64,000 nt of DNA from Roseateles saccharophilus. Lineage in GTDB: Bacteria > Pseudomonadota > Gammaproteobacteria > Burkholderiales > Burkholderiaceae_C. Below the pieces are notes generated by a model. It had not been told where the DNA came from. It made no database searches and saw only the letters and a list, made by a program, of their open reading frames with translations. The position numbers were made by a program, and so were the translations under genes. Below are positions 9,104-17,872 of the stretch, piece after piece (position 1 is the first letter of the stretch; every line of letters starts with the position of its first letter). The stretch spans positions 124,001-188,000 of the forward strand of contig NZ_SMBU01000001.1 in NCBI RefSeq assembly GCF_004342485.1, read 5' to 3'.

Positions 9104-10818
9104 TCGGTCTCCGTTTGGTCCTGAGCCTCGCGGCTCATCTGTTCAGGGGCGCTGACGCCGAGCAGGCCCAGCGCATTGGCCAGCACCTGGCGGGTGGCGG
9201 CCAGCAGCGCCACGCGGGCGCGGCTGAGCTCGGGCGCCTGGCCCATCACGCGTTCGGCGGCGTAGTAGGAGTGGTAGGCGCCGGCCAGGTCGCGGGCATA
9301 GAAGGCGATGTCGTGCGGCGCGAGGCCGGCGGCGGCGGCCGCCAGCATGTCGGGGTAGGCGGCGAGCTTGAGCATCAGCGCCTCCTCGGTCGGCGCGGTC
9401 AGCAGGCTCAGGTCCGCGCCGGCGATGGCCGCCACGTCGCCGCCCATGTCGGCGGCCCATTTGGCGGTAACCGAGCAGATACGCGCATGCGCGTACTGCA
9501 CATAGAACACCGGGTTCTCGTCGTTCTGCTTCAGCGCCAGGTCGACGTCGAAGACGAACTCGGTGTCGGCCTTGCGGCTGATCAGGAAGAAGCGCACCGC
9601 GTCGCGGCTGGTCCAGTCGACGAGGTCGCGCAGCGTCACATAGGAGCCGGCGCGCTTGGAGATCTTGACCTCCTCGCCGTTCCTCATCACCGTGACCATC
9701 TTGTGCAGCACGTAGTCCGGGAAGCCCTGCGGGATGCCCAGGTTCACCGCCTGCAGACCGGCGCGCACGCGGGCGATGGTGCCGTGGTGGTCCGTGCCCT
9801 GGATGTTGATGCACTGCGTGTAGCCGCGCTCGAACTTGTTGATGTGGTAGGCCACGTCGGGCACGAAGTAGGTGTAGCCACCTTCCTTCTTGCGCATCAC
9901 GCGGTCCTTGTCGTCGCCGTAGTCGGTGGTGCGCAGCCACAGCGCGCCGCCTTCCTCGTAGGTCTTGCCGCTGGCCACCAGGCGCTCGACCGTCTTCTCC
10001 AGCTGGCCGCCCTTGTAGACGCTGGTCTCCAGGAAGTAGCTGTCGAACTTCAGGCCGAAGGCCTGCAGGTCCAGGTCCTGCTCGTGGCGCAGATAGGCGA
10101 CGGCGAACTGGCGGATGCTGTCCAGGTCGTTCACGTCGCCCGAGGCGGTGAACTCGCGGTCGTCGGCCTTCACCGTCTCGCGGCGCAGGAAGGCGTCGGC
10201 GATGTCCTGGATGTAGTCGCCGTTGTAGGCCGCCTCGGGCCATTCGGCGTCGCCGGGCCTGACGCCCTTCAGGCGCAGCTGCGTGGAGTTGGCCAGCGTG
10301 GCGATCTGCATGCCGGCGTCGTTGTAATAGAACTCCCGGGTCACGTCGTGGCCCTGGGTCTTGAACAGCGAGCACAGCGCATCGCCCAGCGCGGCCTGGC
10401 GGGCGTGGCCGACGTGCAGCGGGCCGGTCGGGTTGGCGGAGACGAACTCCACCATCACATGCTTGCCGGTGGCCGCGCGCTGGCCGAAGTGGGTGCCGGC
10501 AGCCAGCACCTCGCCGACGACGGCCTGCTTGGCGGCCGGCTTCAGGCGGATGTTGATGAAGCCCGGGCCGGCGATCTCCAGCGCCTGCACCCAGGTCTGG
10601 AACGCGGGCTTGGCTTGCAGCGCGGCGATCAGCCGGGTGGCCAGTTCGCGGGGGTTGGCCTTCAACGGTTTGGCCAACTGCATGGCGGCCGTGCAGGCGA
10701 AATCGCCATGGGCGGCCTGCTTGGGGGATTCGAAGGCTGCGACGGCTCCTGAGCCGGGGGCAATCTCGTGGAGGGCTTCGGCGAGTGCAGCGAGCAGCGC
10801 CTGCTTGGCTTGGATCAT
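9100..10818 (-). CDS. argS: Arginine--tRNA ligase
   Basis: This 572-residue class I aminoacyl-tRNA synthetase charges tRNA-Arg. It shows the Arg-specific N-terminal domain, the HIGH-type motif [12 protein letters not shown], a KMSKS-type KISKRAGS and a C-terminal DALR anticodon-binding domain ending in [13 protein letters not shown] chose the ATG at 10816-10818 (MIQAKQALL); a further ATG 27 bases upstream adds only [12 protein letters not shown] residues. It is followed by the SPOR gene with a four-base overlap. All motifs are intact. Confidence 0.97.
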   Translation of the reverse strand: MIQAKQALLAALAEALHEIAPGSGAVAAFESPKQAAHGDFACTAAMQLAKPLKANPRELATRLIAALQAKPAFQTWVQALEIAGPGFINIRLKPAAKQAVVGEVLAAGTHFGQRAATGKHVMVEFVSANPTGPLHVGHARQAALGDALCSLFKTQGHDVTREFYYNDAGMQIATLANSTQLRLKGVRPGDAEWPEAAYNGDYIQDIADAFLRRETVKADDREFTASGDVNDLDSIRQFAVAYLRHEQDLDLQAFGLKFDSYFLETSVYKGGQLEKTVERLVASGKTYEEGGALWLRTTDYGDDKDRVMRKKEGGYTYFVPDVAYHINKFERGYTQCINIQGTDHHGTIARVRAGLQAVNLGIPQGFPDYVLHKMVTVMRNGEEVKISKRAGSYVTLRDLVDWTSRDAVRFFLISRKADTEFVFDVDLALKQNDENPVFYVQYAHARICSVTAKWAADMGGDVAAIAGADLSLLTAPTEEALMLKLAAYPDMLAAAAAGLAPHDIAFYARDLAGAYHSYYAAERVMGQAPELSRARVALLAATRQVLANALGLLGVSAPEQMSREAQDQTETE

Positions 10819-10882
10819 GGGCGCGATTTTAGGAGGCGGGCTCAAGCCTGACCGAAACGCATGGGCCGTTCATGGCGCCGAC

Positions 10883-11287
10883 TCAGCCGGCCGTCGTCCG
10901 CTCCGCATCGTGGCAGGCCACGCAGAGCTTGTTGCCGTCGGGGTCGCGGAAGTAGGCGCCGTAATAGTTCGCGTGGTATTCGGGGCGCAGGCCCGGCGGG
11001 CCGTCGCAGCGGCCGCCATGGGCCAGGGCGCTCGCGTGGGCGGCATCGACCTGGGCGCGGCTGGCCGCCAGCAGGGCCACCATCTGGCCGTTGCCGGGCT
11101 CGTGCCCGCCAGCCAGCGGCGCGCCGACCAGCAGCAGCGGGCGCGGCCCCGGGCTGCTCTGCCAGCCGGCCCAGGGCCGCGAGGGGTCGCAGAAGCGCTC
11201 GGCCAGCCCCAGGCCCGCCATCAGCGGGCGGTAGAAGGCCAGCGCGCGCTCGAAGTCGCGGGTACCGAGGAAAACATGGGAGAACAA
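10883..11287 (-). CDS. VOC (glyoxalase/bleomycin resistance) family protein
   Basis: This 134-residue protein begins FSHVFLGTRDFERALAFY and ends with YFRDPDGNKLCVACH, the two beta-alpha-beta halves of a vicinal-oxygen-chelate fold with likely metal ligands His and Glu/Asp. No ATG fits; a TTG at 11285-11287 is preceded by GGAGG at good spacing, so I use it. The substrate is unknown; small members include lyases and thiol transferases. The gene is divergent from the kinase gene, with only 30 bases between their start codons, so the two promoters must overlap the neighbouring sequence. Confidence 0.82.
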   Translation of the reverse strand: MFSHVFLGTRDFERALAFYRPLMAGLGLAERFCDPSRPWAGWQSSPGPRPLLLVGAPLAGGHEPGNGQMVALLAASRAQVDAAHASALAHGGRCDGPPGLRPEYHANYYGAYFRDPDGNKLCVACHDAERTTAG

Positions 11288-11317
11288 GGGGCTGCACCTC
11301 CGTGGGCGGCCCGTATC

Positions 11318-12661
11318 ATGCCCCGCGTGACCGCTCTTGCCGACGATCTCCCTTCGCACATCGGCCGCTACCAGGTGCTCAAGCGCCTGGGCGAGGGCGC
11401 GACCAGCGACGTCTTCCTGGCGCGCGATCCCTTCCAGGGCCAGGACGTGGCCATCAAGCGCATGCGCGCCTGGGCCCCGCCGGCGGATGCGCCCAGCAGC
11501 GACTTCAGCAACCGCTTCTTCAGCGCCGAGGCCGCGCTGGCCGGGCGGCTGAACCACCCCAACGTGGTCGCCATCCTCGACGCGGTGGCCGAGGACTCCT
11601 CGCCCTATCTCGTGATGGAGTACGTGCCCGGCGTCACGCTGAAGCACTTCTGCCGCAGCGACCGCCTGCTGGCCCTGGACCAGATCGTCGAACTCGGCTT
11701 CAAGTGCGCGATGGCGCTGAGCTATGTCTACCGCCAGGGCGTCATCCACCGCGACGTCAAGCCCGCCAACCTGCTGGCCGTGCTGGACAGCGGCCAGGTC
11801 GTCGACGTCAAGGTCAGCGACTTCGGCTCGGCGCTGAACCTGAACGCGGACGCGACCCAGATCCACCGCGTCGGCTCGCTGGCCTATATGCCTCCCGAGC
11901 AGATCGAGGGCGGCGACGTGGACTGCCGCGCCGACATCTATGCGCTGGGCGCCGTGCTCTACCACCTGATCAGCGGCCGGGCCCCCTTCGACGCGCCGCA
12001 CCAGATGGCGCTGATGCACCAGATTTACCACCAGCCGCCGCTGCCGCTGGTGGGCCAGCGCGAGGGCGTGTCCGAGGCGCTGGACGCCGTCGTGCTGCGC
12101 GCGCTGGCCAAGGCGCCGCACGACCGCTTCCCGGACTGGGAGAGCTTCGCCCAGGCGCTCTCGGCCCTGGTGGCCGGCCAGCAGGTGCCGCTGAACCGCC
12201 TCGGCGAGGTGCGCGACTCGGAGCGCTTCAACCTGCTGCGCTCGCTGGAGTTCTTCGCCGATTTCGGCGACGTGCAGCTCTGGGAGGTCGTGCGGCGCGC
12301 GCGCTGGAAGCGTTATCCGCCGGGCTATGCCCTCTTCAAGCGCGGCCAGGAGGGCAACAGCTTCCACATCATTGCCCAGGGCGAGGTGGAGGTCTTCCGT
12401 GACGGGCGCCTGGTGGCGACGCTGGGCCAGGGCACCTCGGTGGGCGAGATGGCCTACCTCGCGCCCAACCCCGACCTGCGCCGCCACAGCACCGACATCA
12501 AGGTCAGCCAAGAGTGCACGACGATCTCGTTCACCCCCGAGTCCATCGGCCAGCTCAGCCCCGAATGCCAGCACCGCTTCGACCGCGGCTTCATCCGCGT
12601 GCTGGTGCGGCGGCTGCACGCGGCGCACGAGGCGCTGGCGCATCCGCGCCGCATTCTGTGA
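11318..12661 (+). CDS. Serine/threonine kinase with C-terminal cyclic nucleotide-binding-like domain
   Basis: This 447-residue soluble protein has a full Hanks-type kinase domain: glycine loop GEGATSDVF, VAIK lysine 47, HRDVKPAN with Asp146, DFG at 168-170 and MPPEQ. A C-terminal cNMP/Crp-like beta-roll follows (about residues 315-435) with GNSFHIIAQGEVEVFRDG and GTSVGEMAYL. The second motif resembles a phosphate-binding cassette, so cyclic nucleotide or a related ligand may control kinase activity; that is inference. No transmembrane helix or PASTA repeat is present. A downstream gene for a partner phosphatase is not seen. Confidence 0.92.
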   Translation: MPRVTALADDLPSHIGRYQVLKRLGEGATSDVFLARDPFQGQDVAIKRMRAWAPPADAPSSDFSNRFFSAEAALAGRLNHPNVVAILDAVAEDSSPYLVMEYVPGVTLKHFCRSDRLLALDQIVELGFKCAMALSYVYRQGVIHRDVKPANLLAVLDSGQVVDVKVSDFGSALNLNADATQIHRVGSLAYMPPEQIEGGDVDCRADIYALGAVLYHLISGRAPFDAPHQMALMHQIYHQPPLPLVGQREGVSEALDAVVLRALAKAPHDRFPDWESFAQALSALVAGQQVPLNRLGEVRDSERFNLLRSLEFFADFGDVQLWEVVRRARWKRYPPGYALFKRGQEGNSFHIIAQGEVEVFRDGRLVATLGQGTSVGEMAYLAPNPDLRRHSTDIKVSQECTTISFTPESIGQLSPECQHRFDRGFIRVLVRRLHAAHEALAHPRRIL

Positions 12662-12741
12662 CACGGATGAAACACGGCTTGGCAGTGTCACGGCCGCGTG
12701 CTTGAATCAATCGTCCACCACCCCAGAGGAAGGAGTCCCTG

Positions 12742-13035
12742 ATGAAACGATTTGCCATCCTGCTCGCTTGCGCCGCCGTTGCCTTTGGTGCCCAGGCCAC
12801 GCCGCAGCAGGACAAGATGAAGTCCTGCAATGCCGAAGCCAAGGGCAAGAAGGGCGACGAGCGCAAGGCCTTCATGAAGGAATGCCTGTCCGCCGGCGCC
12901 GCCGCCTCGGCCCCAATGGCCGATGCCGCTGGCGCGGCCTGCGAGAAGTCCGCCGCCGACATGAAGCTGCATGGCGCGGCCGCCAAGAGCCACGTCAAGA
13001 AGTGCATGGCCGACGCGGCCGCGGCACCGAAGTGA
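12742..13035 (+). CDS. PsiF family exported protein
   Basis: This 97-residue protein has a signal peptide (cleavage after AQA) and two PsiF-type repeats, one around MKSCNAEAKGKKGDERKAF and one around CEKSAADMKLHGAAAKSH. Each repeat has a cysteine pair. PsiF is phosphate-starvation inducible in E. coli but its molecular role is unknown. A ribosome site (AGGAAGGAG) precedes the ATG at 12742, and a strong intrinsic terminator follows, so it is probably a single-gene unit. Confidence 0.88.
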   Translation: MKRFAILLACAAVAFGAQATPQQDKMKSCNAEAKGKKGDERKAFMKECLSAGAAASAPMADAAGAACEKSAADMKLHGAAAKSHVKKCMADAAAAPK

Positions 13036-13064
13036 CTGTGGCCTGACCCCACGGTTCGCCACCG

Positions 13065-13086
13065 AGCCGCCTGCGGGCGGCTTTTT
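13065..13086 (+). terminator. Rho-independent terminator after psiF-like gene
   Basis: A 7-base-pair stem AGCCGCC/GGCGGCT with a 4-base loop is followed directly by five T residues (13082-13086), 30 bases after the psiF-like stop codon. Confidence 0.9.
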
Positions 13087-13200
13087 CGTGGGCGGCTGTC
13101 GGCCGTGTCCGACAGCCGATCGGCGGCTTGGCCGGCCCTGCAGGACCGGCGGGGCTGGGCACAGTGAAGGCCTGTTCAACGACTCCCCAAGGAGCTCGCC

Positions 13201-13437
13201 ATGACCGTCAACATTCCCAAGCCCGCCGTCCGACGCATCGCGCTGACCGGCCTGCTGGCCGCGGCCAGCCTGTCCCTGAGCGCCTGCGCCGGCATGTCGC
13301 GCCGCGAGGCCAGCACCGTCGTCGGTGCGACCGCCGGTGCCGTCGTCGGCGGTGTCGTGACCGGCACGACCACCGGTGCCGCCCTGGGTGCCGCCGCGGG
13401 CGGCGTCATCGGCAACGAGGTGTCGAAGCGGCGCTGA
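13201..13437 (+). CDS. Glycine-zipper lipoprotein
   Basis: This 78-residue protein has a lipoprotein signal with the lipobox LSAC (Cys about residue 29). A run of small-residue GxxxG-type repeats follows, for example GATAGAVVGGVVTGTTTG and GAALGAAAGGVIGNE, typical of glycine-zipper outer-membrane lipoproteins related to SlyB/OsmB. It is likely anchored in the outer membrane; its function is unknown. AAGGAG precedes the ATG. The gene converges on the ABC transporter operon, with only 9 bases between the stops. Confidence 0.85.
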   Translation: MTVNIPKPAVRRIALTGLLAAASLSLSACAGMSRREASTVVGATAGAVVGGVVTGTTTGAALGAAAGGVIGNEVSKRR

Positions 13438-13446
13438 TGAAGCGCG

Positions 13447-14406
13447 TCAGACCTCGTGGCAGGCCACGCGCCGCCCATCCACCTCGCGCAGCAGCGGCAC
13501 TTCCTCGCTGCAGTGCGCCACCGCCAGCGGGCAGCGCTTGTGGAAGGCGCAGCCGCCGGGGGGCTGTAGCGGGCTGGGCAGCTCGCCGTGGATGACGATG
13601 CGCTCGCGCCGGTCGACCGCGCGCAGCGCCGGCGTCGCACTCATCAGCGCCCGCGTGTAGGGATGCAGCGGCGCGGCGAACAGGCGCTTCGTCGCGCCGA
13701 TCTCCACGGCCGCGCCGAGGTACATCACCATCACCTCATCGGCCACATGCTCGACCACGCTGAGGTTGTGCGAGATGAACACATAGCCGGTGCCGAACTC
13801 GTCCTGCAGGTCCATGAAGAGGTTCAGGATCTGGGCCTGGATGGACACGTCCAGCGCGCTGACCGGCTCGTCGGCGACGACGATGCCGGGGTTGAGGATC
13901 ATGGCCCGCGCGATCGCGATGCGCTGGCGCTGGCCGCCCGAGAACATATGCGGGTAGCGGCGCAGATGCTCGGGCCGCAGGCCCACCTTGGCCGCCAGCG
14001 CCTCGACGCGCTCGCGGCGTTCGGCGGCGGACAGCGGCGTGTTGATCAGCAGCGGTTCGGCCAGCGTCGTCGCGACCGTCTTGCGCGGGTTCAGAGACGC
14101 GAAGGGGTTCTGGAACACCATCTGCACGTCGCGGCGCAGGGCTTGCAGCGTGGCCTTGTCGGCCCGGGCCGCATCGCTGCCGCGTATCTTCAGTGCGCCA
14201 CGGGTCGGCGCCTCGATCAGTGTCAGCTGGCGTGCCAGCGTGCTCTTGCCGCAGCCGGACTCGCCGACGACGGCCAGCGTCTTCTTGGTGCCGAGCGTGA
14301 AGCTGACGCCGTTGAGGGCCTTCACCGTCGCCTTGGGCTTGAAGAAGCCGCGGCTGACGGCGTAGTGCTTGGCGAGGTCGGTGGCTTCGAGAAGGAGCTC
14401 AGACAT
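13447..14406 (-). CDS. Oligopeptide/dipeptide ABC transporter ATP-binding protein (DppF/OppF type)
   Basis: This 319-residue ATPase has Walker [15 protein letters not shown], signature [15 protein letters not shown], Walker [14 protein letters not shown] and the C-terminal Opp/Dpp extension with [14 protein letters not shown], a four-cysteine motif that can hold an iron-sulfur cluster. Its ATG (14404-14406) lies inside the end of the upstream ATPase gene (8-base overlap). It is the last gene of the amidase-permease-permease-ATPase-ATPase series and drives peptide uptake together with the DppD-like partner. Confidence 0.93.
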   Translation of the reverse strand: MSELLLEATDLAKHYAVSRGFFKPKATVKALNGVSFTLGTKKTLAVVGESGCGKSTLARQLTLIEAPTRGALKIRGSDAARADKATLQALRRDVQMVFQNPFASLNPRKTVATTLAEPLLINTPLSAAERRERVEALAAKVGLRPEHLRRYPHMFSGGQRQRIAIARAMILNPGIVVADEPVSALDVSIQAQILNLFMDLQDEFGTGYVFISHNLSVVEHVADEVMVMYLGAAVEIGATKRLFAAPLHPYTRALMSATPALRAVDRRERIVIHGELPSPLQPPGGCAFHKRCPLAVAHCSEEVPLLREVDGRRVACHEV

Positions 14407-15349
14407 GGGCCAGCACCTCGACGGGGAAGAAGCAGCGCACGCCGGTCTCGAGGGCGGGGCGCTCGGTGCGGCAGCGGGCCTGCATGCGCGGGCAGCGCGG
14501 GCTGAGCAAGCAGCCGCTGGGGCGGTCCAGCGCGCCGGGCACGATGCCGGGCAGGGCCGACAGGCGCTTCGCGCCCTTGTTGTGCTCGGGGAGCGCGGCC
14601 AGCAGCGCGTGGGTATACGGGTGGCGGGGCGCGTCGAACAAGCCAGGCACGGGGCCGGTCTCGACGACCTGGCCGGCATACATCACCGCCACCCGCTGGG
14701 CCATCTCGGCCACGATGGCGAGGTCGTGCGTGATCATGATCAGGCCCATGCCCTGCTCGCGCTGCAGCTTCAGTAGCAGGGCCATGATCTGGGCCTGGAT
14801 GGTCACGTCCAGAGCCGTGGTCGGCTCGTCGGCGATCAAGAGCTTGGGCCCGCAGGCAATCGCCATCGCGATCATCACGCGCTGGTTCATGCCGCCGGAG
14901 AGCTGGTGCGGGTAGGCATTGGCGCGGTTGGCCGCGTCGGGAATCTCGACCTGCTCCAGCAGTTCGACGACGCGCTTTCTGGCCGCCGCGCCGCGCAGGC
15001 CCAGGTGGGCGAGCAGCACCTCGGCGATCTGGGCGCCGACGGTGTAGCTGGGGTTGAGGCTGGTCAGCGCGTCCTGGAACACCATGGCCACGTCGCGGCC
15101 GATCAGCTGGCGGCGCTCTTTCGGCGTGAGCTTGAGCAGGTCGCGGCCCTGGAATTCGATGGCGTCGGCGGTGACTTTGCCCGGTGCGTCGATGAGGCCC
15201 ATCAGCGCCAGCATGGCCACCGACTTGCCTGAGCCGGATTCGCCGACGATGCCGAGCAGTTCGCCCTTGTCCAGCTGCAGGTCCACGCCGTCGACGGCGG
15301 GGAAGGCGCCGAACGTGACGCGCAGGTTCTTGATGTGGAGGAGGCTCAT
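14399..15349 (-). CDS. Oligopeptide/dipeptide ABC transporter ATP-binding protein (DppD/OppD type)
   Basis: This 316-residue ATPase shows Walker [15 protein letters not shown], signature [15 protein letters not shown], Walker [13 protein letters not shown] and the C-terminal [14 protein letters not shown] cysteine motif. The ATG at 15347-15349 begins [11 protein letters not shown]; the longer frame upstream runs into the repeat element and is rejected. It pairs with the DppF-like protein as the two ATPase subunits of one importer. A ~600 bp gap with a long inverted repeat separates it from the permease genes on the same strand. Confidence 0.93.
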   Translation of the reverse strand: MSLLHIKNLRVTFGAFPAVDGVDLQLDKGELLGIVGESGSGKSVAMLALMGLIDAPGKVTADAIEFQGRDLLKLTPKERRQLIGRDVAMVFQDALTSLNPSYTVGAQIAEVLLAHLGLRGAAARKRVVELLEQVEIPDAANRANAYPHQLSGGMNQRVMIAMAIACGPKLLIADEPTTALDVTIQAQIMALLLKLQREQGMGLIMITHDLAIVAEMAQRVAVMYAGQVVETGPVPGLFDAPRHPYTHALLAALPEHNKGAKRLSALPGIVPGALDRPSGCLLSPRCPRMQARCRTERPALETGVRCFFPVEVLAHV

Positions 15350-15380
15350 CGCTGTTGTGGGTTGGTGGCGAGAGCGGTGC

Positions 15381-15918
15381 GGGGATTTCGCCCCCGCGGG
15401 CGACCTACTTTCTTGTGTCGACAAGAAAGTAGGCAAAGAAACGACCCCCGAACCGCCCGGCCCTTAGCTTCGCAGCGGGCTGCCCTGCGCTGCTCAGGCC
15501 TTGAGGGCTCGCGCGGAACTCGCTTCGCTACGCTGCGCTCAGACAACCGCGCGAAGTCAGTTGTCGAAGTGCGCTGCGCGCACGCCCTCAAGTCCTTGCG
15601 CTGCTCGGCGGTCTCAGAGGGGGCAAGACAAATACCTCGTGGCGAACGGCTTTCGGGCTTGGCTGTTGGCTGTTCGGCTGTTTTGGGGTCTCCCCTTCTA
15701 AACCGCCGAGAAGCGCAGAAGCCCGGCGCGCGCGCGCAGCGCGCATCAACGTCTGACTTCGCGCCCCTTTGTTTGAGCGCAGCGTAGCGAAGCGAGTTGG
15801 GCGCGGCCCCGGGCTTCGAGCATCGCAGGGAACCCCGCAGGGGCGGTTTTGCAGGGGCCGCTCTTTGCCTACTTTCTGGCGGGCCAGAAAGTAGGTCGCC
15901 CGCCGGGGCGAACTCCCG
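15381..15918. repeat. Long imperfect inverted repeat (cruciform-like element)
   Basis: This gene-free stretch is a single large imperfect palindrome. Its outer arms each contain a smaller hairpin: CCTACTTTCTTGT/ACAAGAAAGTAGG at 15404-15433 and CCTACTTTCTGGC/GCCAGAAAGTAGG at 15868-15895. Inner arms also match in reverse, for example CTCGCTTCGCTACGCTGCGC near 15520 and its reverse near 15775-15796, and CTCGGCGGT near 15605 with ACCGCCGAG near 15705. The centre (about 15625-15690) is unpaired. Open frames inside are simple consequences of the repeat. Similar AAGAAAGTAGG repeats occur in many Burkholderiales genomes, to my knowledge. Flanks 15350-15380 and 15919-15953 hold nothing else. Confidence 0.85.
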
Positions 15919-15953
15919 GCTGGGCCTCGCCAGAAAGCCAGCGCAACGAGTCA

Positions 15954-16850
15954 TCACGCCACCTTCTTCAACTTCGGATCCAGCGCATCCCGCAGGCCAT
16001 CGCCCATCAGGTTGATCGCCAGCACCGACACCAGGATCGTCAGCCCGGGCAGCGTGACCACCCAGGGCGCGCGCGTGATGTAGTCCCGCGCCGCTGACAG
16101 CATGGTTCCCCACTCGGGTGTGGGCGCCTGCACGCCCAGGCCCAGGAAGCCCAGGCCGGCCGTCTCCAGGATCGCCGATGAAAACGAGAGCGTCGCATTG
16201 ACGATCAGCGGCGCCATGCAATTGGGCAGCACGGTGACGAACATCAGCCGCCACACGCTGGCGCCGGCCACGCGGCTCGCGGTCACATAGTCGCGCCCGA
16301 TCTCGCCCAGCGCGGCGGCGCGCGTCAGGCGCACATAGCCCGGCAGCGCACCGATGGCGATCGCGATGACGGTGTTGACCAGGCCGGGGCCCAGCACCGT
16401 GATGACGCAGATGGCCAGCAGCAGCGCCGGCAGCGCCAGCACGATGTCCATCACACGCATGATGGCCGGCGACAGCAGGCGCTGGAAGAAGGCCGCAAGC
16501 AGGCCCAGCAGCACGCCTGGCAGCAGCGACATCGCCACCGCCGCCAGGCCTATGCCCAGCGATACGCGGCCGCCGTGCAGCAGCCGGCTCAGCATGTCGC
16601 GGCCCAGCTCGTCCGTGCCGAGCAGGAAGCGCGTGCTGCCGCCTTCGTTCCAGACCGGCGGCGTCAGCATGAAGTCGCGGTATTGCTCGATGGGGTCGTG
16701 AGGCGCGATCAGCGGCGCGAGCAGCGAGGCCAGCGCGATCAGCGTGAAGACGATCAGCGCGAACAGCGCGCCGCGGTTGGCGGCGAAGCCTTGCCAGAAC
16801 TCGCGCAGCGGGCCGACCGGCTCGATGGGTTTTTCAAGTACGGCGCTCAA
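15954..16850 (-). CDS. Peptide ABC transporter permease (DppC/OppC type)
   Basis: This 298-residue permease has an N-terminal cytoplasmic segment (KPIEPVGPLREFWQGF), about six membrane helices and the EAA loop AAALGEIGRDYVTASRVAGAS that docks the ATPases. No ATG fits; the TTG at 16848-16850 is preceded by GGAGG and overlaps the stop of the upstream permease (TTGA), so I use it. With the DppB-like protein it forms the membrane channel for peptide uptake. Confidence 0.92.
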   Translation of the reverse strand: MSAVLEKPIEPVGPLREFWQGFAANRGALFALIVFTLIALASLLAPLIAPHDPIEQYRDFMLTPPVWNEGGSTRFLLGTDELGRDMLSRLLHGGRVSLGIGLAAVAMSLLPGVLLGLLAAFFQRLLSPAIMRVMDIVLALPALLLAICVITVLGPGLVNTVIAIAIGALPGYVRLTRAAALGEIGRDYVTASRVAGASVWRLMFVTVLPNCMAPLIVNATLSFSSAILETAGLGFLGLGVQAPTPEWGTMLSAARDYITRAPWVVTLPGLTILVSVLAINLMGDGLRDALDPKLKKVA

Positions 16851-17872
16851 TGACCACCTCCGCGGATGCGTGGGTTCACCACGCCATACAGCACATCCAC
16901 GATCAGGTTCACGCCGATGAAAGTCAGCGCCGAGATCAGGATGCCCGCCTGCACGACGGGGTAGTCGCGCCGCGCAATCGAGTCGATCAGCCATTTGCCG
17001 ATGCCGGGCCAGCTGAAGATGGTCTCGGTCAGCACGGCGCCGGCCAAGAGGCTGCCGGTCTGCAGGCCGACGACCGTCAGCACCGGGATCAGCGCATTGC
17101 GCAGCGCGTGCACGATGACGACGCGCGCCGGCGACAGGCCCTTGGCGCGGGCGGTGCGCACATAGTCCTCGCGCAGCACCTCGAGCATGCTGGAGCGCGT
17201 CATGCGCGCGACGACCGCCAGCGTGCTCGTGCCCAGCACCAGGGCCGGCAGGATCAGGTGCATGAGGGCCGACTTGAACGCGCCTTCCTCGGCGCCGCGC
17301 GCGTCGCTCAGCCAGGCGTCGATCAGCATGAAGCCGGTCACGCGCTCGGGGTCGTACTCGATGCCGATGCGGCCGCTCACCGGCGTCCAGCCCAGGTTGA
17401 CCGAGAAGAACATGATGAGGATCAGCCCCCACCAGAAGATCGGCATCGAGTAGCCCACGGTGGCCATGCCCATGACGCCCTGGTCGAGCAGCGAGCCGCG
17501 CCTGAGTGCGGCGCTGACGCCCAGCAGCAGCCCGAAGCCCACCGCGAAGATCAGCGCGGCGCAGGCCAGCTCGACGGTGGCCGGGAACAGCGCCGCGAAC
17601 TCCTTGACCACCGGCTCGCGGCTCACCAGGCTCTGGCCCAGGTCGCCGTGCAACAGCTTGCCCACATAGTCCGCGTACTGCACCGGCAGCGGCTGGTCCA
17701 GGCCCATGCGCTTGACGAGGGCGGCATGGGCCTCGGGGTCGAGCCGGCGCTCGCCCATCATGACCTCGATGGGGTCGCCTGGTACGAGGCGGATCAGGCC
17801 GAAGGCGACGAGGGTGATGCCGACCAGCGTCGGCACCAGCGTCGCGAGGCGCTTGAGCAGAAAGCCCAGCAT
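16847..17872 (-). CDS. Peptide ABC transporter permease (DppB/OppB type)
   Basis: This 341-residue permease starts MLGFLLKRLATLVPTL, the typical DppB N-terminus. It has the periplasmic region with PGDPIEVMMGERRLDPE, six membrane helices and the EAA motif EVLREDYVRTARAKGLS near residue 225. The ATG overlaps the amidase stop by one base (TGATG). It forms the translocation pore with the DppC-like protein. The product is complete and all expected motifs are present. Confidence 0.93.
   Translation of the reverse strand: MLGFLLKRLATLVPTLVGITLVAFGLIRLVPGDPIEVMMGERRLDPEAHAALVKRMGLDQPLPVQYADYVGKLLHGDLGQSLVSREPVVKEFAALFPATVELACAALIFAVGFGLLLGVSAALRRGSLLDQGVMGMATVGYSMPIFWWGLILIMFFSVNLGWTPVSGRIGIEYDPERVTGFMLIDAWLSDARGAEEGAFKSALMHLILPALVLGTSTLAVVARMTRSSMLEVLREDYVRTARAKGLSPARVVIVHALRNALIPVLTVVGLQTGSLLAGAVLTETIFSWPGIGKWLIDSIARRDYPVVQAGILISALTFIGVNLIVDVLYGVVNPRIRGGGH

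Noticed and set aside
10883..12691. 602-codon minus-strand frame across the kinase gene
   Set aside because: Only its last 134 codons (VOC protein) have family motifs; the rest lies opposite a well-supported kinase.
12662..12741. Possible sigma-54 promoter (TTGGCAG...) before the psiF-like gene
   Set aside because: Spacing between the GG and GC elements does not fit -24/-12.
15501..16015. Several small frames inside the long inverted repeat
   Set aside because: They repeat the same arm sequence on both strands (AYFL..KVGRP peptides), as expected from the palindrome rather than coding.
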